A DNA stretch of 11,049 nucleotides from CAYGZM01 sp964354365 (GTDB lineage: Bacteria; Planctomycetota; Phycisphaerae; Sedimentisphaerales; Anaerobacaceae). Positions 1 through 6,337 of the stretch are shown here, in pieces (within the stretch, counting starts at the first letter, position 1; every line of letters starts with the position of its first letter). Made by a program: the position numbers and the translations under genes. The notes beneath the pieces were generated by a model. It saw only the letters and a list, made by a program, of their open reading frames with translations, was not told the origin of the DNA and did not search any database. The stretch is from the NCBI GenBank assembly GCA_964354365.1, contig CAYGZM010000124.1:1-11049 (forward strand), given 5' to 3'.

Positions 1-2
1 TG

Positions 3-737
3 ATCCGCGCGTACCGGATGGACCCCGGCGCGCGAATGGGGCCTTTCAAGGGCGGTGAGAGCGAGCTGCTCTGGCAAATCCGCCGTCCGTACTTCTTCCT
101 GTGGACCTCATCGGCGTGGTTCATCGAGATGATGATCCACCAGGTTGACGAGTGCTGCTGGATCAAGGATGCCTGGCCGGTCTCGGCCCAGGGCCTCGGC
201 GGACGAGAGCCGAGCAGCGCCGATTGCAGCCAGAACCTCCACACCTACTCGATCGAATACACCTTCCCCGACGGCGCCAAGGCGCTCGTCAGCAGCCGGT
301 CCCAGCAGAACTGCCATAACGAATTCGCCACCTTCGTGCATGGGACCGCGTGCGCCGCCCAGTTCTCCGGCAATGTTCACGCCCCCACCGTGCAGATATA
401 TAAGGACCAGCGGACCGCCGATGACAACGTTGCCTGGCGCCCGGATAATGAGAAGGTCAGCCCGTATCAGGTTGAGTGGGACGTGCTGCTCAACGCAATC
501 CGCCAGGATCGCCCGCACAACGAGGTCGAGCGGGCGGCTTATACGAATCTCGCCTCAATCATGGGACGGGCCGCAATCCACTCCGGAAATATCATCACCT
601 GGGACCAGATGATGGCATCCGATTTTCAGTTCTGCTCGAACGTGGCCGGCCTGACCAGCCAGAGCGAGGCGCCCGTCCGCGCAGATCAGCTGGGGTTTTA
701 TCCCGTGCCGATTCCGGGCAGGTGGACGGAAATCTGA
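3..737 (+). CDS. Gfo/Idh/MocA family oxidoreductase, C-terminal part (5' end outside window)
   Basis: This is the 3' part of an NAD(P)-dependent oxidoreductase. The frame is open from the window edge (first whole codon at 3) to the TGA ending at 737, giving 244 visible residues; the ATG at 18 is internal. The N-terminal Rossmann fold is missing. What remains resembles the C-terminal alpha/beta domain: MMIHQVDECCWI near residues 43-54 matches the segment where the family usually has HNLD or HQID, so His46 is the likely catalytic histidine. It is followed by a beta-sheet region (YSIEYTFPDGAKALVSSRSQ) and a C-terminal segment (VEWDVLLNAIRQDRPHNEVERA) typical of planctomycete members. The family oxidises or reduces sugars, polyols and their derivatives. 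Substrate cannot be read from this part, nor whether it has a Tat signal. No good terminator follows; the next gene has its own promoter. Confidence 0.85.
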   Translation: MRAYRMDPGARMGPFKGGESELLWQIRRPYFFLWTSSAWFIEMMIHQVDECCWIKDAWPVSAQGLGGREPSSADCSQNLHTYSIEYTFPDGAKALVSSRSQQNCHNEFATFVHGTACAAQFSGNVHAPTVQIYKDQRTADDNVAWRPDNEKVSPYQVEWDVLLNAIRQDRPHNEVERAAYTNLASIMGRAAIHSGNIITWDQMMASDFQFCSNVAGLTSQSEAPVRADQLGFYPVPIPGRWTEI

Positions 738-798
738 GCGCCCCGCAGAAATGCCTGGCTCGGTGGGCTGCCTGCTTGGCCGAGTTGGGATTTGGGCT

Positions 799-827
799 TT
801 GCAAAAGTGATTCTTAGCGGGTATAAT
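799..827 (+). promoter_or_regulatory. Sigma-70-type promoter for the GroES-like gene
   Basis: A -35-like TTGCAA (799-804) is followed after 17 bases by a perfect TATAAT (822-827). Transcription would start near 834, leaving a leader of about 65 bases before the ATG at 899. It lies outside the upstream coding region, so the GroES-like gene is probably transcribed on its own. No CIRCE-type inverted repeat was seen beside it. Confidence 0.7.
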
Positions 828-898
828 CAACATGTCTCGGGTCAGCAAACGAGAAGGGTAGAATTTGAAACGAATTGTACCGCGAGAATCAGCTCAAA

Positions 899-1219
899 AT
901 GGCTAAAAAGAACCAAATCGAGACCCATCCGCTCGAAATAGTCGAGCCTATAGGCAAGCGTGTCCTGATTCGTAAGGATGAGGACAAGAAGCAGACCAAA
1001 GGCGGCATCCAACTGCCCGACAATATAGAGATACCGACGATAACCGGCCGCATCGTAACAATCTCCGCCGAGGTCCAGAACTCCGAAGACATACCCCTGC
1101 GCCAGTACGATAAAGTGCTGTTCAATCCCAAAGGCGCCATACCCGTCGATTTCGAAGGCGACAACCGTCTTTTCGTGGTTGAAGTCGAAAACGTCGTCGC
1201 CGTATTTCGAAAATCATAG
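899..1219 (+). CDS. GroES-like co-chaperonin (Cpn10 family), stand-alone
   Basis: A 106-residue Cpn10-fold protein. GroES heptamers cap the GroEL folding chamber in the cytoplasm. The family pattern is visible in order: PIGKRVLIRKDE (residues 17-28), the mobile-loop region with KGGIQLPDN (34-42), ITGRIVTIS, then the YDKVLFNPKGA segment and a C-terminal VVEVENVVAVF strand. It is about ten residues longer than the usual 95-97, mainly through a polar N-terminal extension (MAKKNQIETHPLEI). The ATG at 899 is chosen because the Cpn10 fold starts soon after it; an in-frame TTG at 875 would add eight residues. No strong Shine-Dalgarno precedes either start. No groEL follows, so this is an orphan copy and may be a paralogue of the main groES or a structural relative. 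It has its own promoter (799-827). The family call is strong; partnership with a GroEL is inferred. Confidence 0.85.
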   Translation: MAKKNQIETHPLEIVEPIGKRVLIRKDEDKKQTKGGIQLPDNIEIPTITGRIVTISAEVQNSEDIPLRQYDKVLFNPKGAIPVDFEGDNRLFVVEVENVVAVFRKS

Positions 1220-1266
1220 ACGCATCCGGCTGCCGCCTGCTTGGAGCGTCTAATAAAAAGAACGTC

Positions 1267-1298
1267 ATTGCGAGTCCGCCGGAGGCGGACGCGGCAAT
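1267..1298. repeat. REP-like extragenic palindrome
   Basis: A nested palindrome. The inner perfect stem GTCCGCC (1274-1280) and GGCGGAC (1284-1290) has a GGA loop; the outer arms are ATTGC (1267-1271) and GCAAT (1294-1298). The surrounding form GTCATTGCGAG...GCAATC resembles a dispersed palindrome seen between genes in many environmental bacterial genomes; that resemblance is from memory. Its position just downstream of the groES-like stop fits an extragenic REP element, which could also stabilise the mRNA end. No T-run follows, so it is not called a terminator. Only one copy is seen in this window. Confidence 0.6.
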
Positions 1299-1347
1299 CC
1301 CTGCCTTTATATCGCATATACCCTTATTTTGTCAGGTGTTCCTGGAA

Positions 1348-1374
1348 AACCATCGCCCGGCAACGATGGTTGCC
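1348..1374. repeat. Overlapping inverted repeats (alternative hairpins)
   Basis: AACCATCG (1348-1355) and CGATGGTT (1364-1371) form a perfect 8-bp stem around an 8-base loop. The loop bases GGCAA with C1364 also match GTTGCC (1369-1374) as a 6-bp stem, so the two hairpins exclude each other. It lies about 170 bases upstream of the Tat-exported oxidoreductase. It could be part of that gene's leader or a decayed repeat element; no function is claimed. Confidence 0.45.
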
Positions 1375-1534
1375 CGCTGGACAATCCTTGCGTTTGCCCT
1401 TGCTGCTTTGTCGCCCTTTTTACACATTCCGCGCAATTAGACTGTGGGAATTTCTGTAACTTTTCCTCGCTTGGCGCAATTGCAATACTGGAACGACGAT
1501 ATGAGCAAATCCGCCGGTCAGGTCAGCGACGAAA

Positions 1535-1538
1535 GGAG
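1535..1538 (+). promoter_or_regulatory. Ribosome binding site fixing the start at 1545
   Basis: GGAG within GAAAGGAG sits 6 bases before the ATG at 1545. Together with the Tat signal that begins just after this ATG, it settles the start against the upstream in-frame start at 1329. Confidence 0.8.
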
Positions 1539-1544
1539 CACACG

Positions 1545-2969
1545 ATGGGTAATCACTACATAGAAAAGGAGCTGAACAGGCGTTGCTTTTTGCGCTCAGG
1601 CGCAGCAGTTGGTGCAGGTCTTATCTTGTCGCCGATGGTTGTGGGGCAGACGCCTGCAAAGAAACCGGACGACATAAATGTCGCCTTGCTCGGCGCCGGG
1701 ATGCAGGGGCAGGAGCTGATGAACGTCTGCGTCGCGAAGATTCCCGGCGTTCGCTTCAAGGCGGTCTGCGACATCTGGACGGCCTACAACCAGGGCAATA
1801 CATCCCGCCTTCTGAAACGGCTTGGCCACGAGAACAACGCCTATGTTGACTACAAAGAGATGCTGGATAAGGAGAAAGACCTTGACGCAGTGATAATTGC
1901 GACGCCCGATTTTCGCCACGCCGAGCATACGGTTGCCTGTCTAAAGGCCGGGCTGCACGTCTATTGCGAAAAGGAAATGTCCAACACCCTCGAAGGCGCT
2001 CGGCAGATGGTGCAGGCCGCCAAGGAAACAGGCAAACTCCTCCAGATTGGCCATCAGCGTCGGAGCAACCCGCGCTACATGTTCTGCCGAGAGCTGCTTC
2101 TCAAAGACGTAAAGCTGCTTGGAAGGATTGCAGCAGTCAACGGCCAGTGGAACCGCTCCCCTGAGCCGCCGGAGGGACGCGGCTGGCCGCAGAAGTATCC
2201 AATCGACGAAAAAACGCTCGCCCAGTACGGGTTCGACTCGATGCAGCAGTTCAAGAACTGGCGGTGGTATAAGAGGCTCGGCGGCGGTCCGATAGTTGAT
2301 CTCGGCTCGCACCAGATCGACATTTTCAGCTGGTTCCTTGAAGCAAATCCCAAATCGGTGATGGCCAGCGGGCGACACAACTACTACGACAAAAAGACTC
2401 ACGATTGGTACGATACCGTAATGGCTGTTTACGAGTACGAAACCGCCGCCGGATCGGCCACCGCCTTCTATCAGACGGTAAGCAGCAGCGGGGCAGGCGG
2501 GTACTTTGAGACCTTTATGGGCGATGAAGGCTCGATGATTATATCCGAAAGCTTCAGCAGGTGCGAGCTGTATCCCAACGTGCAGCTCAAGTGCGACTGG
2601 GACAAATGGGTCAAGGCCGGCTATCTCTACACGCAGTGCAAATCTGAGTTGGAATGTATCGAGAAAGCCAAGGAGCAATGTATCAAAGAGTGCGGGTGTG
2701 AGCAGATCAAAAACAAGGACAACGGCGCTGCTGTCGATGTGCGGGAATCACCCAGGCCCCCGAAATACGAGCTGCCCGTCCCGATGGGCCGGAAGTATCA
2801 CCAGCCGCACCTGGAGAATTTCTTCGAGGCGATTCGCACCGCCGGTAAGGTGAAGCTCAACTGCCCCGCGGAAATCGGATACGAAACGGCCGTCGCCGTG
2901 CTCAAGGTCAACGAAGCTGTCGAAGCCGGGCAGAAACTCGAATTCAAACCCGATGAGTTCAAGGTATAA
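1545..2969 (+). CDS. Tat-exported Gfo/Idh/MocA family oxidoreductase with cysteine-rich insert
   Basis: A 474-residue nucleotide-dependent oxidoreductase predicted to be exported folded by the Tat system. Residues 12-30 carry a twin-arginine signal (RRCFLRSGAAVGAG then a hydrophobic run). The mature protein starts with a Rossmann fold: NVALLGAGMQGQ (45-56) has the GxGxxG-type dinucleotide loop. The cofactor motif that is usually EKP reads CEKEMS (Lys143 kept, proline replaced by glutamate). GGGPIVDLGSHQIDIF places the probable catalytic His at 256. An unusual segment at 365-385 contains five cysteines (C365, C371, C379, C383, C385). Export with a bound cofactor is typical of planctomycete members; substrates are probably sugars or polyols, but nothing here identifies them. 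The next gene overlaps its last 17 bases, suggesting co-translation. Confidence 0.9.
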   Translation: MGNHYIEKELNRRCFLRSGAAVGAGLILSPMVVGQTPAKKPDDINVALLGAGMQGQELMNVCVAKIPGVRFKAVCDIWTAYNQGNTSRLLKRLGHENNAYVDYKEMLDKEKDLDAVIIATPDFRHAEHTVACLKAGLHVYCEKEMSNTLEGARQMVQAAKETGKLLQIGHQRRSNPRYMFCRELLLKDVKLLGRIAAVNGQWNRSPEPPEGRGWPQKYPIDEKTLAQYGFDSMQQFKNWRWYKRLGGGPIVDLGSHQIDIFSWFLEANPKSVMASGRHNYYDKKTHDWYDTVMAVYEYETAAGSATAFYQTVSSSGAGGYFETFMGDEGSMIISESFSRCELYPNVQLKCDWDKWVKAGYLYTQCKSELECIEKAKEQCIKECGCEQIKNKDNGAAVDVRESPRPPKYELPVPMGRKYHQPHLENFFEAIRTAGKVKLNCPAEIGYETAVAVLKVNEAVEAGQKLEFKPDEFKV

Positions 2970-3585
2970 GTACTCTGACAAAACCGGAGTTGTCATTCCG
3001 AGCGAAACTGCGATACGGATAACCAGGACTCGATTGATAGTCGGCTTAATCCTCGGAGTATTGCTGGCGACTGTCCTGCTGTTGCGAGCCGCTACGCCCG
3101 GCCCGAATGTGGTCATCACGAACCGTGGCAGCTTTCAATCATTGCTTCTAATGCCGAAAGAGCTTCGTGCATTCCCCGTGGAGCAGCACCTCACGCAGGG
3201 CGATTGGTTCATCTACCGCTTGTCCAGTCAGCCGAACGGCCGGCGCGACTGGCGCCTCCATATCGTTTCCGTAGTCGGCGAAGCAGATAAGTGGAAAAAT
3301 GCCTTCCACGGCTATCTTGAGCCTCGTGGAAAGTGTATCGAGCACGGCAGCCCGCAAAGGCCGGGGCAAGCCCACAGAGTGTACTTCCGCCCAAACAACA
3401 AGTCTGGTATTTCCGCTGTGATCGAGTTCAAGAGCGCCGAACCATCCGGCGAGCTTTACATAACCCTTGCGTACTATGAACCAGGCCCTGCTAACCGACT
3501 GTGGGCAACAAAATACGGCAGGCTCCTCGCCTCTGTTCTTCGCAAGATGGGCTTGCCCATAGACGCTGTAACACAGGTCAGTTGA
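2953..3585 (+). CDS. Unknown single-pass membrane protein
   Basis: A 210-residue protein I do not recognise. Residues 1-26 are polar and basic, residues about 28-45 (LIVGLILGVLLATVLLLR) form one membrane segment or uncleaved signal anchor, and the remaining ~165 residues would lie outside the cytoplasmic membrane. The soluble part has mixed beta-strand character with aromatic residues (GDWFIYRLSS, DWRLHIVSVVG, ELYITLAYYE) and a single cysteine in PRGKCIEHG. The ATG at 2953 overlaps the upstream oxidoreductase by 17 bases and has no clear Shine-Dalgarno; a TTG near 3034, preceded by AGG, would start directly at the membrane segment. The overlap suggests an operon with the exported oxidoreductase. 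Size and topology recall EpsI-type exosortase accessory proteins, but I cannot see that family's conserved motif clearly, so this is only a guess. Confidence 0.6.
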   Translation: MSSRYKYSDKTGVVIPSETAIRITRTRLIVGLILGVLLATVLLLRAATPGPNVVITNRGSFQSLLLMPKELRAFPVEQHLTQGDWFIYRLSSQPNGRRDWRLHIVSVVGEADKWKNAFHGYLEPRGKCIEHGSPQRPGQAHRVYFRPNNKSGISAVIEFKSAEPSGELYITLAYYEPGPANRLWATKYGRLLASVLRKMGLPIDAVTQVS

Positions 3586-3659
3586 GCCTTTTCAAAGCCT
3601 TCAGTCTTTTCCTCCGACGACTTGCGCCCCAACCCCAGTGTGGTGAAGCGACAAGCGCA

Positions 3660-3679
3660 AGCATCGAGCATCGAGCATC
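3660..3679. repeat. Short tandem repeat, 7-base unit
   Basis: AGCATCG is repeated almost three times without mismatch (3660-3666, 3667-3673, 3674-3679 incomplete), just upstream of the promoter at 3696-3724. It may be slippage-prone or simply chance; no role is claimed. Confidence 0.6.
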
Positions 3680-3695
3680 TTCTGATCGGATTTTC

Positions 3696-3724
3696 TTGAC
3701 GCTGCTGGAGAATTCAGGCATAAT
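3696..3724 (+). promoter_or_regulatory. Sigma-70-type promoter for the YkgJ-type gene
   Basis: TTGACG (3696-3701), a 17-base spacer and CATAAT (3719-3724) are each one base from consensus. The predicted start, near 3731, leaves a leader of under 40 bases before the ATG at 3769 and would still include an in-frame GTG at 3748. Confidence 0.65.
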
Positions 3725-3768
3725 CCGCCGAAATATCCTTTAGGGTAGTGCTGTGTGAGTATCGGATT

Positions 3769-4035
3769 ATGGCCGGCGAAACGAAAAATACCTGGCTTGC
3801 CAGAACAGAAAGGACTCTTACGTCCGTTTTGCCCGTTTCGGAAAAACGCACGGGTGAATGCATCGGTTGTGGGGCCTGCTGCAAACTGCCCAACGTCTGC
3901 CCCTTCCTAATGTACAACTCGGACGGCCGATCGCATTGCACTATTTATGCGATCCGCCCCCTCAATTGCAGAAAATATCCGCGAACGAAATCTGAGTTTA
4001 TTACCGCGGATACGTGCGGTTTCAGATTTGAGTAA
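3769..4035 (+). CDS. Small YkgJ-type cysteine-cluster protein (putative zinc- or iron-binding)
   Basis: An 88-residue cytoplasmic protein. The diagnostic cluster is ECIGCGACCKLPNVCPF (C31, C34, C37, C38, C44), followed by HCTIYAIRPLNCRKYP (C57, C67) and TCGFRF (C83). This spacing, with the RPLxCRxYP segment, is characteristic of the YkgJ/CxxCxxCC family, whose cysteines are thought to bind a metal or iron-sulfur centre; the biochemical role is not established. All eight expected cysteines are present, so it is complete despite its small size. The ATG at 3769 lacks a strong Shine-Dalgarno; a GTG at 3748 would add seven residues (MLCEYRI) and is preceded by AGGG, so the start is uncertain. It faces the PEP-CTERM gene convergently with a 50-base gap in which no terminator hairpin was seen. 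Its own promoter separates it from the upstream pair. Confidence 0.85.
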   Translation: MAGETKNTWLARTERTLTSVLPVSEKRTGECIGCGACCKLPNVCPFLMYNSDGRSHCTIYAIRPLNCRKYPRTKSEFITADTCGFRFE

Positions 4036-4085
4036 GGCTGTTTCGCCCTGCACACCGCTGTCGTGAGGAGTTGCCCGTTGAGCGT

Positions 4086-4721
4086 CTATTGTGCGGTGCG
4101 TTTTCTAAGCAAAGCCAGCCCGCCCAAAGTCAGCAAAAGACAGGTAGCCGGCTCAGGCACGTCCGGCGGACCAATTGGCGGCTCGTCCGGCGGCAACGGC
4201 GGCGGCGGACCGTCCGGAGGGACTGGGTCTGGAGTCCCTTCTGTCGGCGGTTTCGTGGTGTGGCTGCTGGAAGGCGATCCTACGCCTCCGGTGCGGGCAG
4301 CCGAGGGACTGATCGGCTCGCCGGGACTAATAAAGTCGCCTCCTCCTCCACCGCTCGGCACACCCTGTCCCACGACCAGTTGGCCCTGTTCGACCTGCTC
4401 GAATACCGCCACGATGATTTTTGGTTTGTTAAGATAGGCGATTGTCTTGCTTGCTGTCGGGTCGAGGACGTCGCCCAGCCAGTAAACGAACTGGTAGCCG
4501 GGCCGTGGAACAGCGATCAACGTTACTTCCGACCCGGAGTCATAATGGTGGACGCCCAATTCGGGACTTACTAATCCGCCCTGAGATGGCGTCTGTTGGA
4601 TCAGCAGCGCAACGCCTCCCGTCTGGCAATGTGCCGGCTGGATAAAGAAAATGGCAACTGCCGCGAAGGCGAGAATTAGAATATGTGGTCCACGTTTGAA
4701 TACCGACTTATACCTTTTCAT
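4086..4721 (-). CDS. PEP-CTERM surface protein with one InlB-B-like repeat
   Basis: A 211-residue exported protein. Residues 1-32 form a signal peptide (KRYKSVFKR, then a hydrophobic core, ending near PAHC). Residues about 41-108 resemble a divergent InlB B-type beta repeat: GGLVSPELG, YDSGSEVTLIAVPRPGYQFVYW and the closing VAVFE. Residues 109-187 are a low-complexity Gly/Pro/Ser linker with PPDGPPPPLPPDEPPIGPP. The tail is a textbook PEP-CTERM signal: VPEPATC (188-194), hydrophobic LLLTLGGLALL, then RKR. In this system an exosortase recognises the tail and processes or anchors the protein at the cell surface; no exosortase gene is in the window. GGAGGA at 4731-4736 lies 9 bases before the ATG at 4721; a GTG at 4724, 6 bases from the site, would add one residue. 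It has its own promoter and a structured leader. Confidence 0.88.
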   Translation of the reverse strand: MKRYKSVFKRGPHILILAFAAVAIFFIQPAHCQTGGVALLIQQTPSQGGLVSPELGVHHYDSGSEVTLIAVPRPGYQFVYWLGDVLDPTASKTIAYLNKPKIIVAVFEQVEQGQLVVGQGVPSGGGGGDFISPGEPISPSAARTGGVGSPSSSHTTKPPTEGTPDPVPPDGPPPPLPPDEPPIGPPDVPEPATCLLLTLGGLALLRKRTAQ

Positions 4722-4738
4722 CACACTATCTCCTCCAT

Positions 4739-4784
4739 GTTACAGGGGCCTAAACCTCTTCTGCAAGGGCCCCATCTTGCTAAC
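4739..4784 (-). ncRNA. Pseudoknot-capable 5' leader of the PEP-CTERM gene
   Basis: Read on the minus strand, GCAAG (4780-4776) pairs with CUUGC (4767-4763) around the loop AUGGGGCC. The loop's GGGGCC (4773-4768) is perfectly complementary to GGCCCC (4750-4745) downstream. The result is an H-type pseudoknot: stem 1 of 5 bp, stem 2 of 6 bp, a 2-base loop 1, no base between stems and a 12-base purine-rich loop 3. GUUA (4784-4781) and UAAC (4742-4739) could close the whole element as an alternative fold. Stem 2 ends 8 bases before the Shine-Dalgarno GGAGGA (4736-4731), so folding could affect translation. I cannot assign it to a known riboswitch class; the fold is by eye, without energy calculation. 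Confidence 0.4.
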
Positions 4785-4807
4785 TTTACATACACCCTGA
4801 CAGCCTC

Positions 4808-4837
4808 ATTTGACCAGATAACCTCTCTTAAAGTCAA
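4808..4837 (-). promoter_or_regulatory. Sigma-70-type promoter for the PEP-CTERM gene
   Basis: On the minus strand TTGACT (4837-4832) is followed after 18 bases by TCAAAT (4813-4808). Transcription would start near 4801, giving a leader of about 80 bases that contains the pseudoknot-capable element. The -10 is a moderate match; the -35 is one base off consensus. Confidence 0.5.
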
Positions 4838-5067
4838 GTTTTTTCCTTGAAATCTTGGTCGAACTTCCGAAAAAGCCGCTGTGGGTTGCCCAAAATAGGC
4901 CATATCAGCGTGATATTGCGGTTTATGGCACCGTGGAAATGCGGATCTTCCCGAAGAATTTTTCGGAAAAAGGTGGTTTTGGGGGTTGCAAAAACGCCGC
5001 CAGCCTCAGAGTTTTAACCGCGAAAAGGCATTCTGTTGCCAGGCTGCGCGTAGATTAGCGTCCAGCT
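4838..5067. other. Intergenic stretch, no gene seen
   Basis: Together with the leader and promoter just described, this completes the gap between the two minus-strand genes. A plus-strand 67-codon frame (4855-5058) has no ribosome binding site and no recognisable sequence. CCGAA (4944-4961 area) and TTCGG form a short hairpin without a T-run on the minus strand, so it is not called a terminator for the aminotransferase. No other feature is supported. Confidence 0.5.
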
Positions 5068-6288
5068 TTACTGTTTTGCCTTGGCCTTTCTTATCGGTCT
5101 TTCCTGGACGAATCGGCTGATGTTGCGAATTGCCTGGCGCAAGCGCTGCTCATTCTCCACCAGGGCGATCCGCATATAGTCCTCGCCGTGCTCGCCGAAC
5201 GCCCTTCCCGGCGCGATAGCGACCTCCGCGTGCTCCATAAGGTCCATTGCAAAGTCGATGCTTCCTTTTCCTTTCGAATGTTCCTTAGGCACTTTGGCCC
5301 AGACGAACATTGTTGCGCGCGGTTTCTCCACTTCCCAGCCGATCCTTCCGAGGGCGTCGCAGACGACGTCGCGGCGGGACTGGTACACCCGGTTCTGGGC
5401 CATCATGTCCTCCTCGCAGTGGCGCATTGCAATTATGCCGGCTATCTGGATCGCCTGGAAGATGCCGTAGTCATAATAGCTCTTTATGGTTGCAAGGTAG
5501 TTGATCATATCCTTGTTGCCGGCCACAAACCCGACGCGGAAACCCGCCATATTGTACGGCTTGCTCAGCGTGGTGAACTCGACGCCGACGTCTTTGGCCC
5601 CCTTGACCGAAAGCAGGCTCGGCGCCTTGTAGCCGTCGAAGCAGGTCTCCCCGTAGGCGAAGTCGTTGATGACGGCTATGCCGAAGCGATTTGCCAGATC
5701 GACCACCGCCTCGAAGAACCCTTCATCGACGGTCATCGCGGTCGGATTGTGCGGGTAATTGAGGATCAGCAGCTTGGGCCTGGGGTACATATTCTCAATC
5801 ACCATTGCGATGTTGTTTATAAATTTCTCATCATTGCCCAACGGCACCGAGACCACGTTGCCGCCGGCCAGGGCCACCGCGTAGTTGTGAATCTGAAAGG
5901 CCGGGTCCGGGACGATGGCCGTATCGCCGGGACCGATCATCGCCAGGCACAGGTGGCTGAAGCCCTCCTTTGAGCCTATGCACGCGAGCACCTCGGTCTC
6001 CCAGTCGAGCTTGATGTTCCATTTGCGCTCGTACTTCTTCGCAATCTCTATTCGCAGGCCCTTAATGCCTTTGGATGCGCTGTAGCGGTGGTTGCGCGGG
6101 TCCTGGGCGGCTTCGCAAAGCTTATCGACTACAATCTGCGGCGCAGGGTCGGTTGGATTGCCCATCCCGAGGTCGATGATGTCGGCCCCCTGCTGACGCT
6201 TGGCCAGTTTCAGTGCGTTCAGACGTGCAAACAAATACGGCGGAAGCCGTGTTATTCTCTGTGCCGGCTCGATCTTGAATTCAGCCAT
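5068..6288 (-). CDS. alaC: AlaC-like class I/II aminotransferase (PLP-dependent)
   Basis: A 406-residue cytoplasmic fold-type I PLP enzyme. Its motifs follow E. coli AlaC closely along the whole length: RITRLPPYLF near the start, DIIDLGMGNPTDP (36-48), YSASKGIKGLR, IGSKEGFSHL, Asn181 in NYPHNPTA, Asp209 in NDFAYGE (pairs with the PLP ring nitrogen), and Lys243 in TLSKPYNMAGFRVGF (forms the Schiff base). The C-terminal part (MFVWAKVP, APGRAFGEHGEDYMRIALVE) keeps the arginine that binds the substrate carboxylate. AlaC makes alanine from pyruvate and glutamate. The main alternative is an LL-diaminopimelate aminotransferase, which shares this framework; sequence reading alone cannot decide. The start at 6288 has AGGAG six bases upstream. 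The frame extends to 6504, but that overlaps the divergent promoter and leader of the neighbouring giant gene and is not used. Confidence 0.87.
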   Translation of the reverse strand: MAEFKIEPAQRITRLPPYLFARLNALKLAKRQQGADIIDLGMGNPTDPAPQIVVDKLCEAAQDPRNHRYSASKGIKGLRIEIAKKYERKWNIKLDWETEVLACIGSKEGFSHLCLAMIGPGDTAIVPDPAFQIHNYAVALAGGNVVSVPLGNDEKFINNIAMVIENMYPRPKLLILNYPHNPTAMTVDEGFFEAVVDLANRFGIAVINDFAYGETCFDGYKAPSLLSVKGAKDVGVEFTTLSKPYNMAGFRVGFVAGNKDMINYLATIKSYYDYGIFQAIQIAGIIAMRHCEEDMMAQNRVYQSRRDVVCDALGRIGWEVEKPRATMFVWAKVPKEHSKGKGSIDFAMDLMEHAEVAIAPGRAFGEHGEDYMRIALVENEQRLRQAIRNISRFVQERPIRKAKAKQ

Positions 6289-6294
6289 GATGTA

Positions 6295-6299
6295 CTCCT
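6295..6299 (-). promoter_or_regulatory. Ribosome binding site fixing the aminotransferase start
   Basis: AGGAG on the minus strand, six bases before the ATG at 6288. It favours this start, where AlaC-like homology also begins, over upstream in-frame starts. Confidence 0.8.
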
Positions 6300-6337
6300 G
6301 GTAACAGCCACGAGGCTTGACCACAATACAATCGGAC

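Larger units (their letters stand above)
1220..1544 (+). other. Intergenic stretch between groES-like gene and oxidoreductase
   Basis: A 325-base stretch without a convincing gene. It holds a REP-like palindrome (1267-1298), a second pair of overlapping inverted repeats (1348-1374), and the ribosome binding site of the next gene. The frame of the downstream gene stays open back to 1329, but this extension looks non-coding: it is cysteine-rich, has no export-signal logic and precedes a clean Tat-signal start. No promoter with two good hexamers was found here. Confidence 0.6.

Noticed and set aside
750..800. Terminator after the first oxidoreductase (CTCGG...CCGAG)
   Set aside because: The stem is only 5 bp with a long loop and no T-run follows.
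1329..1544. N-terminal extension of the exported oxidoreductase
   Set aside because: The 72 extra residues have no family similarity and would bury the Tat signal; the ATG at 1545 has a good Shine-Dalgarno.
1941..2678. Minus-strand open frame of 245 codons
   Set aside because: It is antisense to the Tat-exported oxidoreductase, which has clear family motifs; no ribosome binding site or recognisable product.
4622..4640. Lipoprotein cleavage site in the PEP-CTERM protein (PAHC)
   Set aside because: The residues before the cysteine do not fit a lipobox; a normal signal peptide is more likely.
4855..5058. Possible small plus-strand protein of 67 residues
   Set aside because: No ribosome binding site, no recognisable sequence, and composition like non-coding DNA.
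5188..5973. Plus-strand open frame of 261 codons
   Set aside because: It is antisense to the AlaC-like aminotransferase, whose catalytic residues are all present on the minus strand.
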